Assembly (NCBI RefSeq): GCF_022605165.1
Contig: NC_063070.1
Coordinates: forward strand, 868,001-932,000
Direction of reading: 5' to 3'
Source: Purpureocillium takamizusanense
Lineage: Eukaryota > Ascomycota > Sordariomycetes > Hypocreales > Ophiocordycipitaceae
DNA length: 64,000 nucleotides
The translations under genes were made by a program, and so were the position numbers. Shown here piece after piece: positions 44,971 through 56,297 of the stretch. The number at the start of each line of letters is the position of its first letter. Positions within the stretch are counted from its first letter, which is position 1. Below the pieces are notes generated by a model, which worked only from the letters and a program-made list of their open reading frames with translations, was not told the DNA's origin and searched no databases.

Positions 44971-45321
44971 TGCGCTCTGCTGCTGGCTATGAATGTCTAC
45001 TGGGCGGTGGATGCTGTTTGTCGTTGCGAACTCGTTGCGGGCAACGTGTTGGACGAATGCGGTATGTCCTACGTTTTACACTTGGCCGGATAGGCACTTG
45101 AGAAGGCGGCCGCATAGCGAGCTGTCTGTTACCAGGAGGGGAAGCCGAGTATCGTAGAATGGTAAGGTACGGCGTCATGTTATAATCGCACATACGCAAC
45201 TGATTTTATAAGATGGCTCGACAGCGCGTGAAACCGAAACATACGGCAGCATCCGCTTAGACACAGTCCTACACTAGATCCGTGATACACGACACATCAG
45301 CCTCCAACAAGCTCGTCGTCC
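44971..45321. other. Convergent 3' flanks (CAP / DUF6594)
   Basis: 351 bases between facing stop codons. No gene is visible. Confidence 0.5.
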
Positions 45322-47174
45322 TCATCCCAACGCCGCCGCTGCCAGCATCATGGCACCGCAATAGATGCCGCCACAAAGCACCCAGTCCGACACCGCTACG
45401 TCCAGCAGCGGCGCCACCGACTGCCCTGCCACCGTCGCGACCGTCGTCCCCGTCAGGGCCACGACGACGACGCGCCCGGCGAACGTGGGTATCACGGTGA
45501 AGGTGGCGATGGGCACGAAGAGCGCCACGAACATGGACAGCACGAGCTGCGTCACGCTTGATCGTATCACCTCCTGCAGAGGTTCCCGATCGCTCTTGGC
45601 GTCGCAGACGAAGCTGCCCGTGTCGGACACGGGAGGCTTGCGCTCGGCGGCGGGCGGAAAGGCGACCTCGTCCGCCGTTCGAGGCATGGGCGTCACGCCG
45701 TCGTTTGGCGCGCACTCGTCCCCGGCATCGCCGTCTCGTGTCAAGCACACGAGGTCCTCGCCGAGGTCGAGAAACTTGGTCTCGTCCTCGACAATCAGCC
45801 TGCTGCGGCTCAGCCAGGATCTGTAGCTCTGCGCCTCGTCCAGCGTAGCGCCGGGAAGGTCCTGCACGCGCCGGAAAGACGTGATGAGCTTGTCTTGACA
45901 AACCGCTTATCAGCAAACTAGCCAACCGAGATCTCGGCAAGGGGCTGCCACTTACTATACTGGCTCAGCTTGTACCCAATCTGGCCAAGAATCTCCGTCC
46001 TCTGCTGCGACACAGCCGTGTTGGACCAGCGCTCGTGTCGGCGCGACGCGGGGATGAGCCCGCACCCGCGGTCCACGGTATCCTTTCTGTCGAGGGAGCG
46101 CAGCTCGGCCTCGAGATCGGTCAGGTCGGCTTGCAGGTACAGCAACAGCCGGTGGTTGAGCGCCTCGAACCGGCGGTAAATGGGCGTCACCGGCGGCCCG
46201 CCGAGGCCCCCGACAAGCTTGGCCGCAAGGAGCTCGTAGCCGCTCATGGGAGTCTTTTCGCTGCTGTAACTTGGCTGGAGCATGTTGGGCCGTGCATGCT
46301 GCAGCGGGCCATCTGGCATGGCGGTCGTTCCGTGCGTCATGGTTGGCGACCCGAACACGGGAGGGAGTCCCTGCACGGGCTGGCGATACACTCCTGGGGG
46401 TGTTGGAGGCTCTCCGTGAGGCGAGAAAGTCTGTCCATAGTCCTGCAAAGGCGGGTCTGCCGGTGGCAGGCTTTCACTGCGTCCGTGAAAGACAGACGGC
46501 GCGGGGGCGCTCTTGGTTGATGCCGGCGTGTCATGTGCCAACATCTCGAGTCTGCGATACTTGGTCTCGAGAGCCGCCCTCGGTATGCCCGTCGGCGAGT
46601 CGGCAACGAGGTAGTCGAGCGCACTCGGTCGTCGGCGCGGGCGAGGAGCATGGAAGATGGCGCTCTGCTCGTCGTCCCTGCGTCTGAAGCTCGGAATGTC
46701 GCCGCGGCCGTTCGTTGTATGCTTGATTGGTGCCGAGTTGGCGGCACCGCCTTTGGCTGGTCGTCTGCCGCCTTGTGACGTCGTTGGCGTGAGGGTCGAT
46801 ACCCAGGACGATGTAGGCGGCGAAGACGATGGATCGGCCTGACCTGTCAAGCCGTCACTCTCCTCGGGAACGTCCTCGACAGCCGACCCCTGGGCCGGGT
46901 CTCGCTCGCCAGACGGCGGCCATGGAGACAAACTGGGCGATATGGGGACGCCTCCTGCTCCAGGATTCTCGTCCTGGCTGGCCGGTGCCTCCTCATCTGG
47001 ATGCGTATCGGCTGCAGCTCCAGCGCCCTCGGGCGCGGCGGTGTCGACTTCACTTGTGTTTGCCTCCGTGTGGGTAACGTGCTCATCCGGTGCTGGGGAC
47101 TGCTCGGGGGTTTGCCTCCCTTCCGCTGGCAATGGCACAGCGTCTGGCCCAGCCTGGTCGACGTTGCTTGACAT
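45322..47174 (-). CDS. DUF6594-type fungal membrane protein
   Basis: Fungal protein of unknown function, 596 residues from exons 47174-45956 and 45893-45322 (minus). The 62-base intron splits the Asn of SQYNKLITSFRRV. The first ATG in frame is MSSNVDQAG at 47174. About 250 residues at the N-terminus are disordered and Pro/Ser/Thr-rich. The DUF6594-like part shows YELLAAKLVG, IYRRFEALNHRLLLYLQADLTDLEAEL, and a helical region through DEAQSYRSWLSRSRLIVEDE. Three C-terminal membrane segments follow: LVLSMFVALFVPIATFTVI, VVVVALTGTTVATVAG and VLCGGIYCGAMMLAAAAL. This order of a coiled middle and three terminal spans is typical of the family. Cellular site and role are unknown. Confidence 0.8.
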
Positions 47175-47467
47175 GTCGACCACGAACAGCGTGCGCCCTT
47201 TGCAATGCGCGCAAATGCCGAGGCAGGAGAACGTGGCGGTTCGGACAAGAGCTCAGACGCGAGACGTAGACTTACCCTGCGACATGGTTGTACTATACGT
47301 ACGAATATAGCGGAGTGAGGCAGACAGACTGCTGTTGCCTGTCGCCTACATGCATGCGAGCGAGCTACAGGCGTCAAGAGAGTACGAAGTGGCACAAGCC
47401 AGAACAGGCATCATCATCACAAAAAGTCAGGCAGGCAGGCACCCGAGATTCGTTGTCAGACCCGAGC

Positions 47468-47494
47468 ACAGGCGTCACAGGCGTCACAGGCGTC
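47468..47494. repeat. Three 9-bp tandem units
   Basis: Three perfect copies of ACAGGCGTC in non-coding DNA. Confidence 0.9.
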
Positions 47495-48323
47495 TCTGAT
47501 ACATGATGCATGCCACGTCCGCGCCAGGCCCCATTGGCTACGCGCGCCTGATGGCCTGCGAAGGGTGACGCTGGGGGCTGCGGCGAGCTGCATGCCGTCG
47601 AAACAGGCTGATGACGGACGAGTGGCACGGGCGAGCGACGTGGTAGGTTGACGTTGGTGCCCGACGCGCGTGGCGGCATGACGGCATGGGCGACCAAGTC
47701 GAGTCCAACAGCGGGCGCGAAGGGGTGTGCAGCGCGCATCCTGCGTCCAGGGTCCTTTCTTTCTTGCCGCGGTCGTGTGGTGTTCGGAGCGAAGGCCGCC
47801 GAGGTCCATGGGTGAGGCATGCGTGTGCGAGGTGATGCATCGCGGCGGTGGTGTTTTGCGCTGGTGGAGGGACGGTGATCCGCGAACTGCGCTTGCCTTA
47901 AAGGCAAAAGGGCACCTGCCTACTTCGTAATTACCCTGGGGCGGGCGCGGGCGCTGAGGGTGTGCCTAGCTGGTCTCGGGGTTTTTGGCGGGCCGGCGCG
48001 CCAAACCGGTTTCCGCGAGTCGCGGCACCTTGACCTCGCGAGACCCTTGATCTTTTCCGAGGCCCCGTGAAGCTGCAATATCAACCAGTGAGGCTGACCG
48101 TCCCTCCCCAGGGGTTTTTCTTTTCGCCCGGCGACATGATGGCACTGTGATCTTCAAATGCCAAGCTGCGATAAGCACATTGCCCTCTCTCCTCCTACAA
48201 GTTCGGGTAGAGTGCCCGAAGCAACCACTCCATATTTCAACGCGCATCGCATCACAGACATAGGAGATCTTCACGCGACTAGACTCTGGCATAGGCCAAG
48301 CCCTCATTCGCAGCCGAGCCAGT

Positions 48324-48344
48324 GCCGCCGCCGCCGCCGCCGCC
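48324..48344. repeat. (GCC)7 in the GatB leader region
   Basis: Seven perfect GCC units, 105-126 bases before the GatB start codon. Confidence 0.9.
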
Positions 48345-48449
48345 CCGTGAGAGCGATTATCAACTCGAAACGACGAAACTGTTCGGGTCGGTCCTATTCG
48401 TGCATGCAGTCGCCTGCGCGCCCCTGCGTCGCGTGTGTCCCAAGCAAAG

Positions 48450-50306
48450 ATGGCCCGCATATCGGTGGTAGCCCTGAGCAAATACCTGCTCGACGGACGC
48501 CTGTCGCATCGAGGGTGCCTCGGAGCTCGATTCGCCCTGGTACGGCCTACCCCGGTCGGGCATCCTCGACCAAGGGCTGGTGCAGCTCGAGCCCTCCACG
48601 CCGCCGCCAGCAGCGCCCACCCGGGCTCGCAAACTCCAGCTGTGCCTTTCCGCAAGCAATTGAAAGAAGAGGCCAAGCTGGCCAAGAAGCAGGGCAAGAA
48701 CAAGTCCAAGAGCGGCTCACAGACCGTCGACGGCTGGGAACTCACCGTCGGCATCGAAATCCATGCCCAGCTCAACACGTCGCGCAAGCTCTTCTCGCCC
48801 GCCACCACCTCATTCAACGATGAGCCCAACAGCCATGTCGCCCTCTTTGACGTGGCGATGCCCGGCAGCCAACCACTGGTACAGAAAGACGTCTTGCCCC
48901 CTGCCCTCCGAGCGGCCCTCGCCTTGAACTGTGAAATCCAGCGGGTCAGCCGGTTCGACAGGAAGCACTACTTTTGGTGGGACCAACCCTCTGGCTATCA
49001 AATCACCCAATACTACGAACCGCTTGCCAAGAATGGACACATGACTTTGTATGCGAGAGACGGCATCGCGCCAGAGGATGGCGAGAGCGTCATCGTTGGC
49101 ATCAAGCAGGTCCAGCTGGAGCAAGACACGGCGAAGACGTTGGCACAGGCGGGGAATGTGTCGTGGCTTGACTTTAACCGCGTCGGCGTGCCTCTGATTG
49201 AAGTCATTACGGAGCCGCACATGCATCATCCGCGCACGGCCGCCGTCCTTGTCCGCAAGATTCAACTTCTGCTCAACACGGTGGACGCCTGCGTCTCAGG
49301 CATGGAGACGGGTGGACTCCGCGCCGACGTCAATGTCTCGGTGCGACGGACGGACGACCTAACGAAACGGCTGGGGACGAGGACCGAGATCAAGAATCTA
49401 AGCACCATCAAGGCCGTGGAGGATGCCATCATTGCCGAAAGGGACCGCCAGATCCGCGAAATCGAGGCCGGCGGTGTCGTCGTAGGCGAGACACGAGGCT
49501 GGACGCTGGGCTCCAAGGAGACGCGGCGGCTCCGTGGCAAGGAGGGCGAGGTCGACTATCGCTACATGCCGGACCCAGACATTGGCCCGCTAGTACTCGG
49601 CGATGACCTCGTGCAACAGCTGCGAAAGTCATTGGCCGTCTTGCCCGACACGGAGCTCGACAAGCTCATTGACGACTTTGGCCTGACGGCAAAGGATGCC
49701 CTGTCCCTCATCACGCTGGACAACGGAGCTCGCGTCCAGTATTACTACAAGGTCTTGGACAGCATCCAGAAGATGATTGCGGCCGAGTTCGCCGCAGGCA
49801 CGATGCCCGACTTCAAGAGCTACTCGACGCTCGCCGGGAACTGGATCATCCACGAGCTGGGCCGCCTGACGACGTACAAGGCGGGGCCGCTGGCGTCCGG
49901 GGAGCTTTCTTTCACGGCGGACGGCGAGTGCGCGCAGGTCCCGGGCGCGGCGCTGTCGCAGCTGCTCTACCACCTCTACTGCAAGCACATCACGGGCAAG
50001 GTGGCCAAGGAGCTGCTTTTGGCCATCTATCTCGGCGACCTGGAGGGCGGCGTTCTCGAGGCGATCGACGCCAACGACCTCTGGTTCAAGGAGATATCGC
50101 AGGACGAGTACGCTGCTCTCGTGGAGGAAGCCATCGCGGGGGAGGACAAGGTGCTGCGGGAGTTTGTCGACTACAAGCGCTTCCCCGAGGGCAAGCTGAT
50201 GTGGCTGGTGGGCAAGATGATGCGCCTCGGGCCGACGGAGCGCATCGACCCGGCGACGGCCGAGAGTGCCATGAGGGCTCGCGTGGCGCGACTGCGTGCA
50301 ACATAG
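48450..50306 (+). CDS. PET112: Mitochondrial glutamyl-tRNA(Gln) amidotransferase subunit B (GatB/Pet112)
   Basis: GatB binds tRNA and, within GatFAB, converts Glu-tRNA(Gln) to Gln-tRNA(Gln) in mitochondria. Intronless, 618 residues from the ATG at 48450. The first about 70 residues are rich in Arg, Ala and Leu with almost no acids, a mitochondrial presequence, followed by a lysine-rich linker. The GatB_N domain shows WELTVGIEIHAQLNTSRKLFSP, LFDVAMPGSQP, RFDRKHYFWWDQPSGYQITQ, IKQVQLEQDTAKTL, LDFNRVGVPLIEVITEP, SGMETGGLRADVNVSVRR, GTRTEIKNLSTIKAVEDAI, ETRRLRGKEGEVDYRYMPDPDI. The GatB/YqeY tail domain runs from about residue 440 to the end with FVDYKRFPEGKLMWLVGKMMR. The gene is complete and typical. 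Confidence 0.95.
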   Translation: MARISVVALSKYLLDGRLSHRGCLGARFALVRPTPVGHPRPRAGAARALHAAASSAHPGSQTPAVPFRKQLKEEAKLAKKQGKNKSKSGSQTVDGWELTVGIEIHAQLNTSRKLFSPATTSFNDEPNSHVALFDVAMPGSQPLVQKDVLPPALRAALALNCEIQRVSRFDRKHYFWWDQPSGYQITQYYEPLAKNGHMTLYARDGIAPEDGESVIVGIKQVQLEQDTAKTLAQAGNVSWLDFNRVGVPLIEVITEPHMHHPRTAAVLVRKIQLLLNTVDACVSGMETGGLRADVNVSVRRTDDLTKRLGTRTEIKNLSTIKAVEDAIIAERDRQIREIEAGGVVVGETRGWTLGSKETRRLRGKEGEVDYRYMPDPDIGPLVLGDDLVQQLRKSLAVLPDTELDKLIDDFGLTAKDALSLITLDNGARVQYYYKVLDSIQKMIAAEFAAGTMPDFKSYSTLAGNWIIHELGRLTTYKAGPLASGELSFTADGECAQVPGAALSQLLYHLYCKHITGKVAKELLLAIYLGDLEGGVLEAIDANDLWFKEISQDEYAALVEEAIAGEDKVLREFVDYKRFPEGKLMWLVGKMMRLGPTERIDPATAESAMRARVARLRAT

Positions 50307-52300
50307 GGCGTGTCTTGCGACATGAATGTTGTTGCTTTTGCGCCTCCTAGGGGCATGCGTTGGATGAAAGCAGGGCGGGCGATCGGGCGTGAATCTCTCC
50401 TGCGCGCGGCTGCCTGTTGGGAAGTCGGGCACCGCAAGCCTTAGGCCAAGGAGGCCCAAGGGCGTCCTGTCAGGGTCGTGGCGGGCCACGTCTCCTCCGA
50501 CTGCGCGCGCTTGCTCACAGGCGTAGATGGGAGGTGCCGTCTTGTACATTATTTGTTATCATGTAGCGTGCCGTTTGCGACTGGCCTCTGTACATGTCTC
50601 TAGTCGTCGATGGATGCAAGGTGTCTGTCTGTACGAATATTGTTCCTTCTTTTCTCATAGAGCGAGCGCACCACGCGGGCACTGGGATGTTCTCAGCATT
50701 GATACTATCCAAGCCACTCTGAGCAATGGGGGTTGACCAAGGACCTCCGTCCGCGTCCTGTGCTTGCTTTGCATCCAGCCTGTATTCATGGCTGTGCGCC
50801 GCGGTCGCCCATCCCGTCATTCCTCAACCGGCGGGGGGGTGCTTGGTCGTTGCTCAGGCCATGGCCCGAGCGAGGCGGCTCGCCCCCTCCTGCGATTGCC
50901 TATTTAGGCAAGTAGAAACGCGCCCCATGGACGCGGACGGACGGATATAAGCAGAACCAGAGAGCTGGCTCCCTTTCCACACAACACAATTTTGCAATGT
51001 CAGCATGTCCATGGACGGCTGTATGCTTCGCCGTATTAGGTTATGTGCGTAGATACCTAGGCAATGAGTAAAGAATCGAGTTTCCTTTCCTTTTTTTCGC
51101 TCGCTCTGACTATGGTGCTGAGGTGTAGCGGTACCATTAATAAGGTCACGGGCTTGCGCGAGAGAGAATTGGCAGAGCGACGGCTGGGTGATTTTGATTA
51201 CTTGCTGTGGTTGCATTTCTTGCGACGTCCCTCTGCGATGCTATTGATTAGTACCTTTGCCTGTGAAAAGGGGCATATAGCGTAGTACTCTCTGCTACTA
51301 CCTACCTACCTACTGAACTGCCCTTTATACACTTGGTATCTGGACCCAAATACGTTGCAGGCGGGTACGGTCGGCCATCCTCGGCCACCCAGCCAGACCT
51401 CCTCACACGCATGCATTCATTCCCACTTGGAGAGTTGACGAGTCGCAGCCATCCGGCCTGCTAGGTAAGCTAAGTTGATTCACGAATCGACATTGCTTGA
51501 ATGAAACCGTCACGTCCTATACTAGTAGGCGCCCGACACCGCGCCGCCGCACATCCGAGCCTCAACCATGTATGTTCACGCACGAGCCGAAGCACAAGGC
51601 GAAGTAGAGTAGCAGGGGGAAGATTATGGATGATGATGAAAGCTAGCGCCTGTCGGCTTTAGGTGGTTTGTAGGGCTTTCGATCTCGATTGCCCCGCCAG
51701 GGACCCCGATCGGGGTGCCGGCGTCATCGTCGTCATACCATTTATTACCTTACCTTGGAGAAATAAACGGGCGGCGTGTAATGCGTCTGCGTCGTCGTCG
51801 TTAACGCCCGCGCGCCCGCGGGGGCCCCTCACTAACTTACTTGCCCTGCGTTTTGAGGGATGCCCGGGGGCTAGGAGCATTCTCCCCGGCGCCGCCACCC
51901 ACCCAATCCCCATGTCGTGGGCATGACATCATGAGGTCGCAGTAGCGTCACCTCACTTACACCTCTCACTTTCATGACACTAGCTAACGTACTACAGCGC
52001 GGCGGGTGGGAGGTGCTGCCCAACCCCCGCCGGCTCCCTCTCCCGTGCAGATAAAACCGGCAAGCTTTGGGGTTCGTCCGTCGAGCTGGTTTACCTGTTG
52101 CGGCTCTGCCCTCCCTCCCAATTTAAACGGCATCATCATCCGTGATAAAGAAGGCAAACACCATCACCGCTACACTTCACTACACTACAGTCCACCACAC
52201 AATACACCGGTCGACCACCACGCAATACAATCAACGCTCACCCATCCCAGTCGAAAAAGAAACTATCCACCGTCCCTTCTTTCTTCCTATCTTCGCAACA
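50307..52300. other. Long intergenic region, GatB to LEA-like gene
   Basis: 1.99 kb. Short open frames here lack motifs and look like chance. CCCCT/AGGGG strings resembling stress-response elements occur at 51825-51829 and 51614-51618, upstream of the LEA-like gene, but such 5-mers are common. Nothing else is supportable. Confidence 0.4.
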
Positions 52301-52897
52301 ATGTCCTTCCTCACCGAGCGCGTCCTCCGCCTCGCCACGCCCGCCGCCTCGCGCGTCGCGGCCGTCGTCACCACCACGTCAAGAACGACGACGACGATCA
52401 CGACGCCGCGAGCGGCCGCCCTCTTCTCCACCACCTCGCCCGCGAGCAAAACGCCCACCGAGGCCGCCAAGGAGGGTCTCAAAAAGGCCGACCGCGCTGT
52501 GAGCGACAACATTCTCGTCCCCGGGCTGGACGCTGCCGGTACGTGTTTTTTTTAACTACTTACCTTTCTCTCCCCCCTCTGTTCCCCCTCTCCAACATTG
52601 TGTGTGTGTGTTTAGTCGTGTCCCCTCCTTTGGCAGCAAGCTCCGCGCGTTTTTTGCAACGAAGGAAAAAGAAGATAAAAAGAGATTTCACGTTTCGCTG
52701 ACCTACCTACCCATGCAGCCAAGGCAAAGGACGCTGCGCAAAACATGACCAAGGACCAGGCCAAGGGCAAGGCCGAGGAGCTCGCCGGCCAGGCCAAGGG
52801 TGAGGCGCAGGAGATCAAGGGCCAGGCCAAGGGCGCCGCGCACGAGGCGGCCGGCAAGGCCAGGGGCGCCGCCGAGGAGGTGAAGCGGAAGCTGTGA
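52301..52897 (+). CDS. LEA-like mitochondrial protein with 11-residue repeats
   Basis: Exons 52301-52538 and 52719-52897 give 138 residues; the 180-base intron joins PGLDAA to KAKDAAQNM. The N-terminus MSFLTERVLRLATPAASRVA continues with Arg, Thr and Ala and no acids for about 45 residues, a mitochondrial presequence that ends near ALFSTTSPAS. The rest is hydrophilic, Lys/Glu/Ala-rich and contains four tandem 11-residue units: AKGKAEELAGQ, AKGEAQEIKGQ, AKGAAHEAAGK and ARGAAEEVKRK. This is the signature of group 3 late-embryogenesis-abundant proteins, which are disordered when wet and helical when dried, and protect membranes or enzymes during desiccation. The fungal function is inferred from the repeat, not shown here. 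A poly-T stretch follows the 5' splice site. Confidence 0.8.
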
Positions 52898-53271
52898 TGA
52901 AGTGCATTGGAGGAGGATGATGCCGGCGGATTAGAGGCGCGTGTTTGACGGCCCAGCTGGCTGTATGAATAACTCATCGTCGCATGTTAAAGTACGCATT
53001 CAAAGGAGTATGGAGCAATGTATTACATTCAAATATTATTGATGGGTCCTATTCCCTTCGCGTTGCTATTAAGCTACTCTCTTCGACGCATGCAGTGACC
53101 TATCAGGCCCATTCCGCGCCACCTCCCATTACGCACGCGCCCAGTAGTCGCAAGTGTCGACAAAGCAGCAAGTTGGGTATCAAGTGAGCGGCAACTCCGC
53201 TGCCTCAGTGACGTCCACCGTCCAAAATCATCATCCGCAAGATCATTTCCTCCACATGTTCCAGACGCGAC
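52898..53271. other. Convergent 3' flanks (LEA-like / acetate transporter)
   Basis: 374 bases between facing stop codons. No gene is visible. Confidence 0.5.
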
Positions 53272-54151
53272 CTATGCCTGGTGCGCCGCCTTGTCGTTCG
53301 CCGACACCGCCGCGGGCTTGTGGTCAAACTCGCCGAGCGGGAAGCGAACCCAGGTCGTGGCCGGCGTCATGAGGCCCGAGCTGCCCGCGTAAAAGGCCGC
53401 CAGCGCGCTGAAGACGGCAAACGCTCCCCCGGCGCGGTTCACGCGCACGGCGTTGGTGGGGTGCGAGGTGGCAATGAACTGGGCGATGCTGAGGAAGAAA
53501 AAGGACAGGGTAAGGAAGCCGAGCACGACGAGGATGGCAATGTTGGTGCGCAGCGCCGCGATGAAGAAGATGAGCGTCAGGAAGCACCACAGAATAAGAA
53601 AGATTCCGAGCGCAAACGTGTAGGCGCGCTCGTTGCCGGCGTAGGCATCCTTGATGCCGAGCGAGGGCACGAGGAACATGGCAAAGGCGAGCCAAAAGGC
53701 GCCGTAAGAGCAGTGGACGGTGGTGCCAAAGGTGTTGCCGACACGGAACTGCATGATGCCGGCGATGGACTGGGCAGCGCCGCCAAAGAAGATGGCAAGG
53801 CCAAAAACGGCCTGGTCGGGGCCGACGCTGCCAAAGGGATTCGAGCCGGGGAGACTAGATGATCTCCGTTAGTAGCACGCACGACTGTCAAGGAGGGCCG
53901 TGGGGCTTCACTCACCCTGCACCGCATTGGTATAAGCCGAGGACAAAGGTGGTCAAGGCGAAGCTGATGAGGCCGAGGGGACCAGGATTGGCAATGCTGA
54001 AGAACTGCGGGTCGTATACCTGCGACACGGTCGCCTGTCGAGGCCGAACACCAGGGGCGTGGTGGCTGGCATGGTCATGTTCCTGGGGCGCATGGCCGTT
54101 TTGGTAGGCCTGTTGGTCTGTCGTGGCGGCAGGAACCGTGGTTGAAGCCAT
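53272..54151 (-). CDS. AceTr (GPR1/FUN34/YaaH) acetate-family transporter
   Basis: Six-helix plasma-membrane transporter of the AceTr family, whose fungal members move acetate, other short monocarboxylates or ammonium (Ato, AlcS, AcpA). Exons 54151-53916 and 53854-53272 (minus) give 272 residues; the 61-base intron splits the Gly before LPGSNPFGSVGP. The N-terminal tail (about 55 residues) is hydrophilic and His-rich. The family signature NPGPLGLISFALTTFVLGLYQCGAG opens helix 1. It is followed by FGLAIFFGGAAQSIAGIMQFRVGNTFGTTVHCSYGAFWLAFAM, with FGG as the selectivity-type segment, then YTFALGIFLILWCFLTLIFFIAAL and IAILVVLGFLTLSFFFLSIAQF. The end is short and hydrophilic. Substrate preference among acids or ammonium cannot be read from sequence. 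Confidence 0.9.
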
Positions 54152-56297
54152 TTCTAACTACTTGGTTTGCGGGGCTGGAGCAGTAGGTGGTGTGTTGGCC
54201 GAGATGATACACGGAGGGCTCGCAGAGAGGAATGTTGTGCGACGAGGGGACGGGTGCCAGAGCCTGGGTGGGCACCGGGAGCCAGAGACGAGACGAGGCG
54301 AGCGTCTCTTATACGTGAGGGCCCGGAAAACAGCGCCGCTCGAGCGGGCATCAACAAGTCCTCCCCTCCCGTCGGTCCCTTCAAAGCGATGAGAGCCAGT
54401 GACTTGTCACCCCGTTGCCCAGACGGGCCATTGGCTTTCTGGTCTCCCTTGCCGCAGTGTAGCACTCGGGCGACGCTACTTGGCCACCGCACTTGGTGTG
54501 GGCAGACGGCACACAAAAGCCAAGTTGGGACCATGTCATGATTGCGGGGGGAAGGTGTGTGACTCCGAGGGGTCCGGCGGATGTGCATGGAGGGACGGGG
54601 GCGTGCGGGTGGCAGCGTGCGTAGCTTCGTGATTCGATGCAGTGATGCCCCCGATGCCACCCACGAAGCTTTGCATGTCGTTTCTGGCACAAGCCACTGC
54701 CGGGAACAGCTCTGGCAAGCTCCCCGGTTTTTTTGCATCAAGTGCCGGCGTCAACGGCGCACGCCAATGACGCGGGGGGCGGACCCCGCCATTCGACAAC
54801 GTGCAGCGAGTCGGCATGATGTGTTGATGATAATGTCGACGGGCGGATTCTAGTCGGACGGGACTTTGGAGACTTGCCACCCCCCACCCCCCATACGTGC
54901 GGGGGATGGAGGCTCTGTCTGCTACGCTGCGCGGTCTAGGGCCCCATGGCGCCGCTGCTGCTGGGCGACAGTGTATGTGTTGCCATTGCCGTTGTCGTTG
55001 CGGTGGCCGCTCGTCCATCCTCGTCACGCTCGTCGGCTGAGGTCGTGCGCGCAAACGTGGGCGGCGCAGCAGGTGTCCGAGACGGGCGGGCGGATGAGAC
55101 AGGCCAATTTGTGCAACCCCACTGCGCGAGACGGCACGAGACATGCAGGCTTTGAAAAGCGTGGAAGCCGCGCGGGAGAGTTTTTGTTGGCAGATCGAGG
55201 CAAGGGATCGAGACGCTCAACACATGTCGCAGACAAGAATCAGGATCGTGGTGGAGGTTTGCGCGAAGCGAGCGACATGATCCGGCCGAGACGGACGGAC
55301 GAAAAAAATTCAGATCACGGGACGCGGGCATGATGCCTCCCTTTGTGTGTTCCTTCCTTGACTGGATATAGATGTTGCTCCTTCCCTTCTGTTCGTCTCG
55401 CACACGGGAGGCGGCCAGGCAACGGCGCCAGCGCTGGCACCTGAATCTCAGTGGTGTCCCGTGCGGAAATCCCCAGGCAACAAGACTCGCGAATAAAATG
55501 TCCCCTCTCGAGACAGTTTCTCTACACAGGTTTCCCCAAAGTAGAGGGTCAGTAGGACCAAGTTTCCAACGTGGCGCTTCTCGAGCCCAGACCTGAAGCG
55601 GCACCACCATCCATCCCAGGTGTGTGCCGGCAGCCGGGCCCCGACCGCATTCCTCCCAGCCGACACGGGGAACGGCCGGCGGAATGTCAAAGCGCACGCG
55701 AGTGGCGGGGTCCAGTGCCGGTATGCGAGGAGGTTCTCGCTGTTCAGCATGGCAGCTGTTGATGGTGGCGATGAGGACGAGATACTCCCTGAAGCGTCGG
55801 CGACAGGGCTGACCATAAGTAGCTCACTGCACGCCAGGGCACGGGCGATTCAGAGATGGATCCAGCATCGTCGGGTGCTGGTGAGCCCCCGGCCGCGGCA
55901 GTCCACTGCCTGCACTGCACTGGCTTGAGCGAGCCCCCAAAGCACCCACTGCAGAGCCTACAGTAGAGGCCGGGTCCTCACCTGGCAGGTAGTGGTGAGG
56001 GAGGCGACAGAGGCCGTGAGCCGCCCCACAGCCCGCCGCTGCGTCCATCCGACGCCATCCACCTCGGACCCGAGCGCCCCGCTCTTGTTCCGCGCCGCCC
56101 ACACAGCCGAACTCGCCGCCCCGCAGCGCCGCACGCCCATTGTCCACTCCAACGTCTCCCGTCATCTCCAGTCAGCCTCATCTCACTCACGCACTCGCCT
56201 GCACACACACGCGACATCTTCCCCCCCACCCATATCGACAACCATGTGATTGTCCCCTCAACGCCAGGCACCCGCCGTCAATCTCACCACCCGCATC
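54152..56297. other. Long intergenic region, acetate transporter to J-protein
   Basis: 2.15 kb between divergent starts. I found no coding region with convincing motifs on either strand. It should hold both promoters. The 54700-55900 part is GC-rich with no repeat. Confidence 0.4.

Larger units (their letters stand above)
47175..48449. promoter_or_regulatory. Divergent intergenic region, DUF6594 / GatB
   Basis: 1.28 kb between divergent starts. It holds three 9-bp units at 47468-47494 and a (GCC)7 tract at 48324-48344. No gene with family motifs is visible on either strand. Confidence 0.45.

Noticed and set aside
51064..51285. 73-codon open frame beginning with a hydrophobic stretch
   Set aside because: The start looks slightly signal-like, but there is no conserved pattern and no cysteine framework. 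Considered chance.
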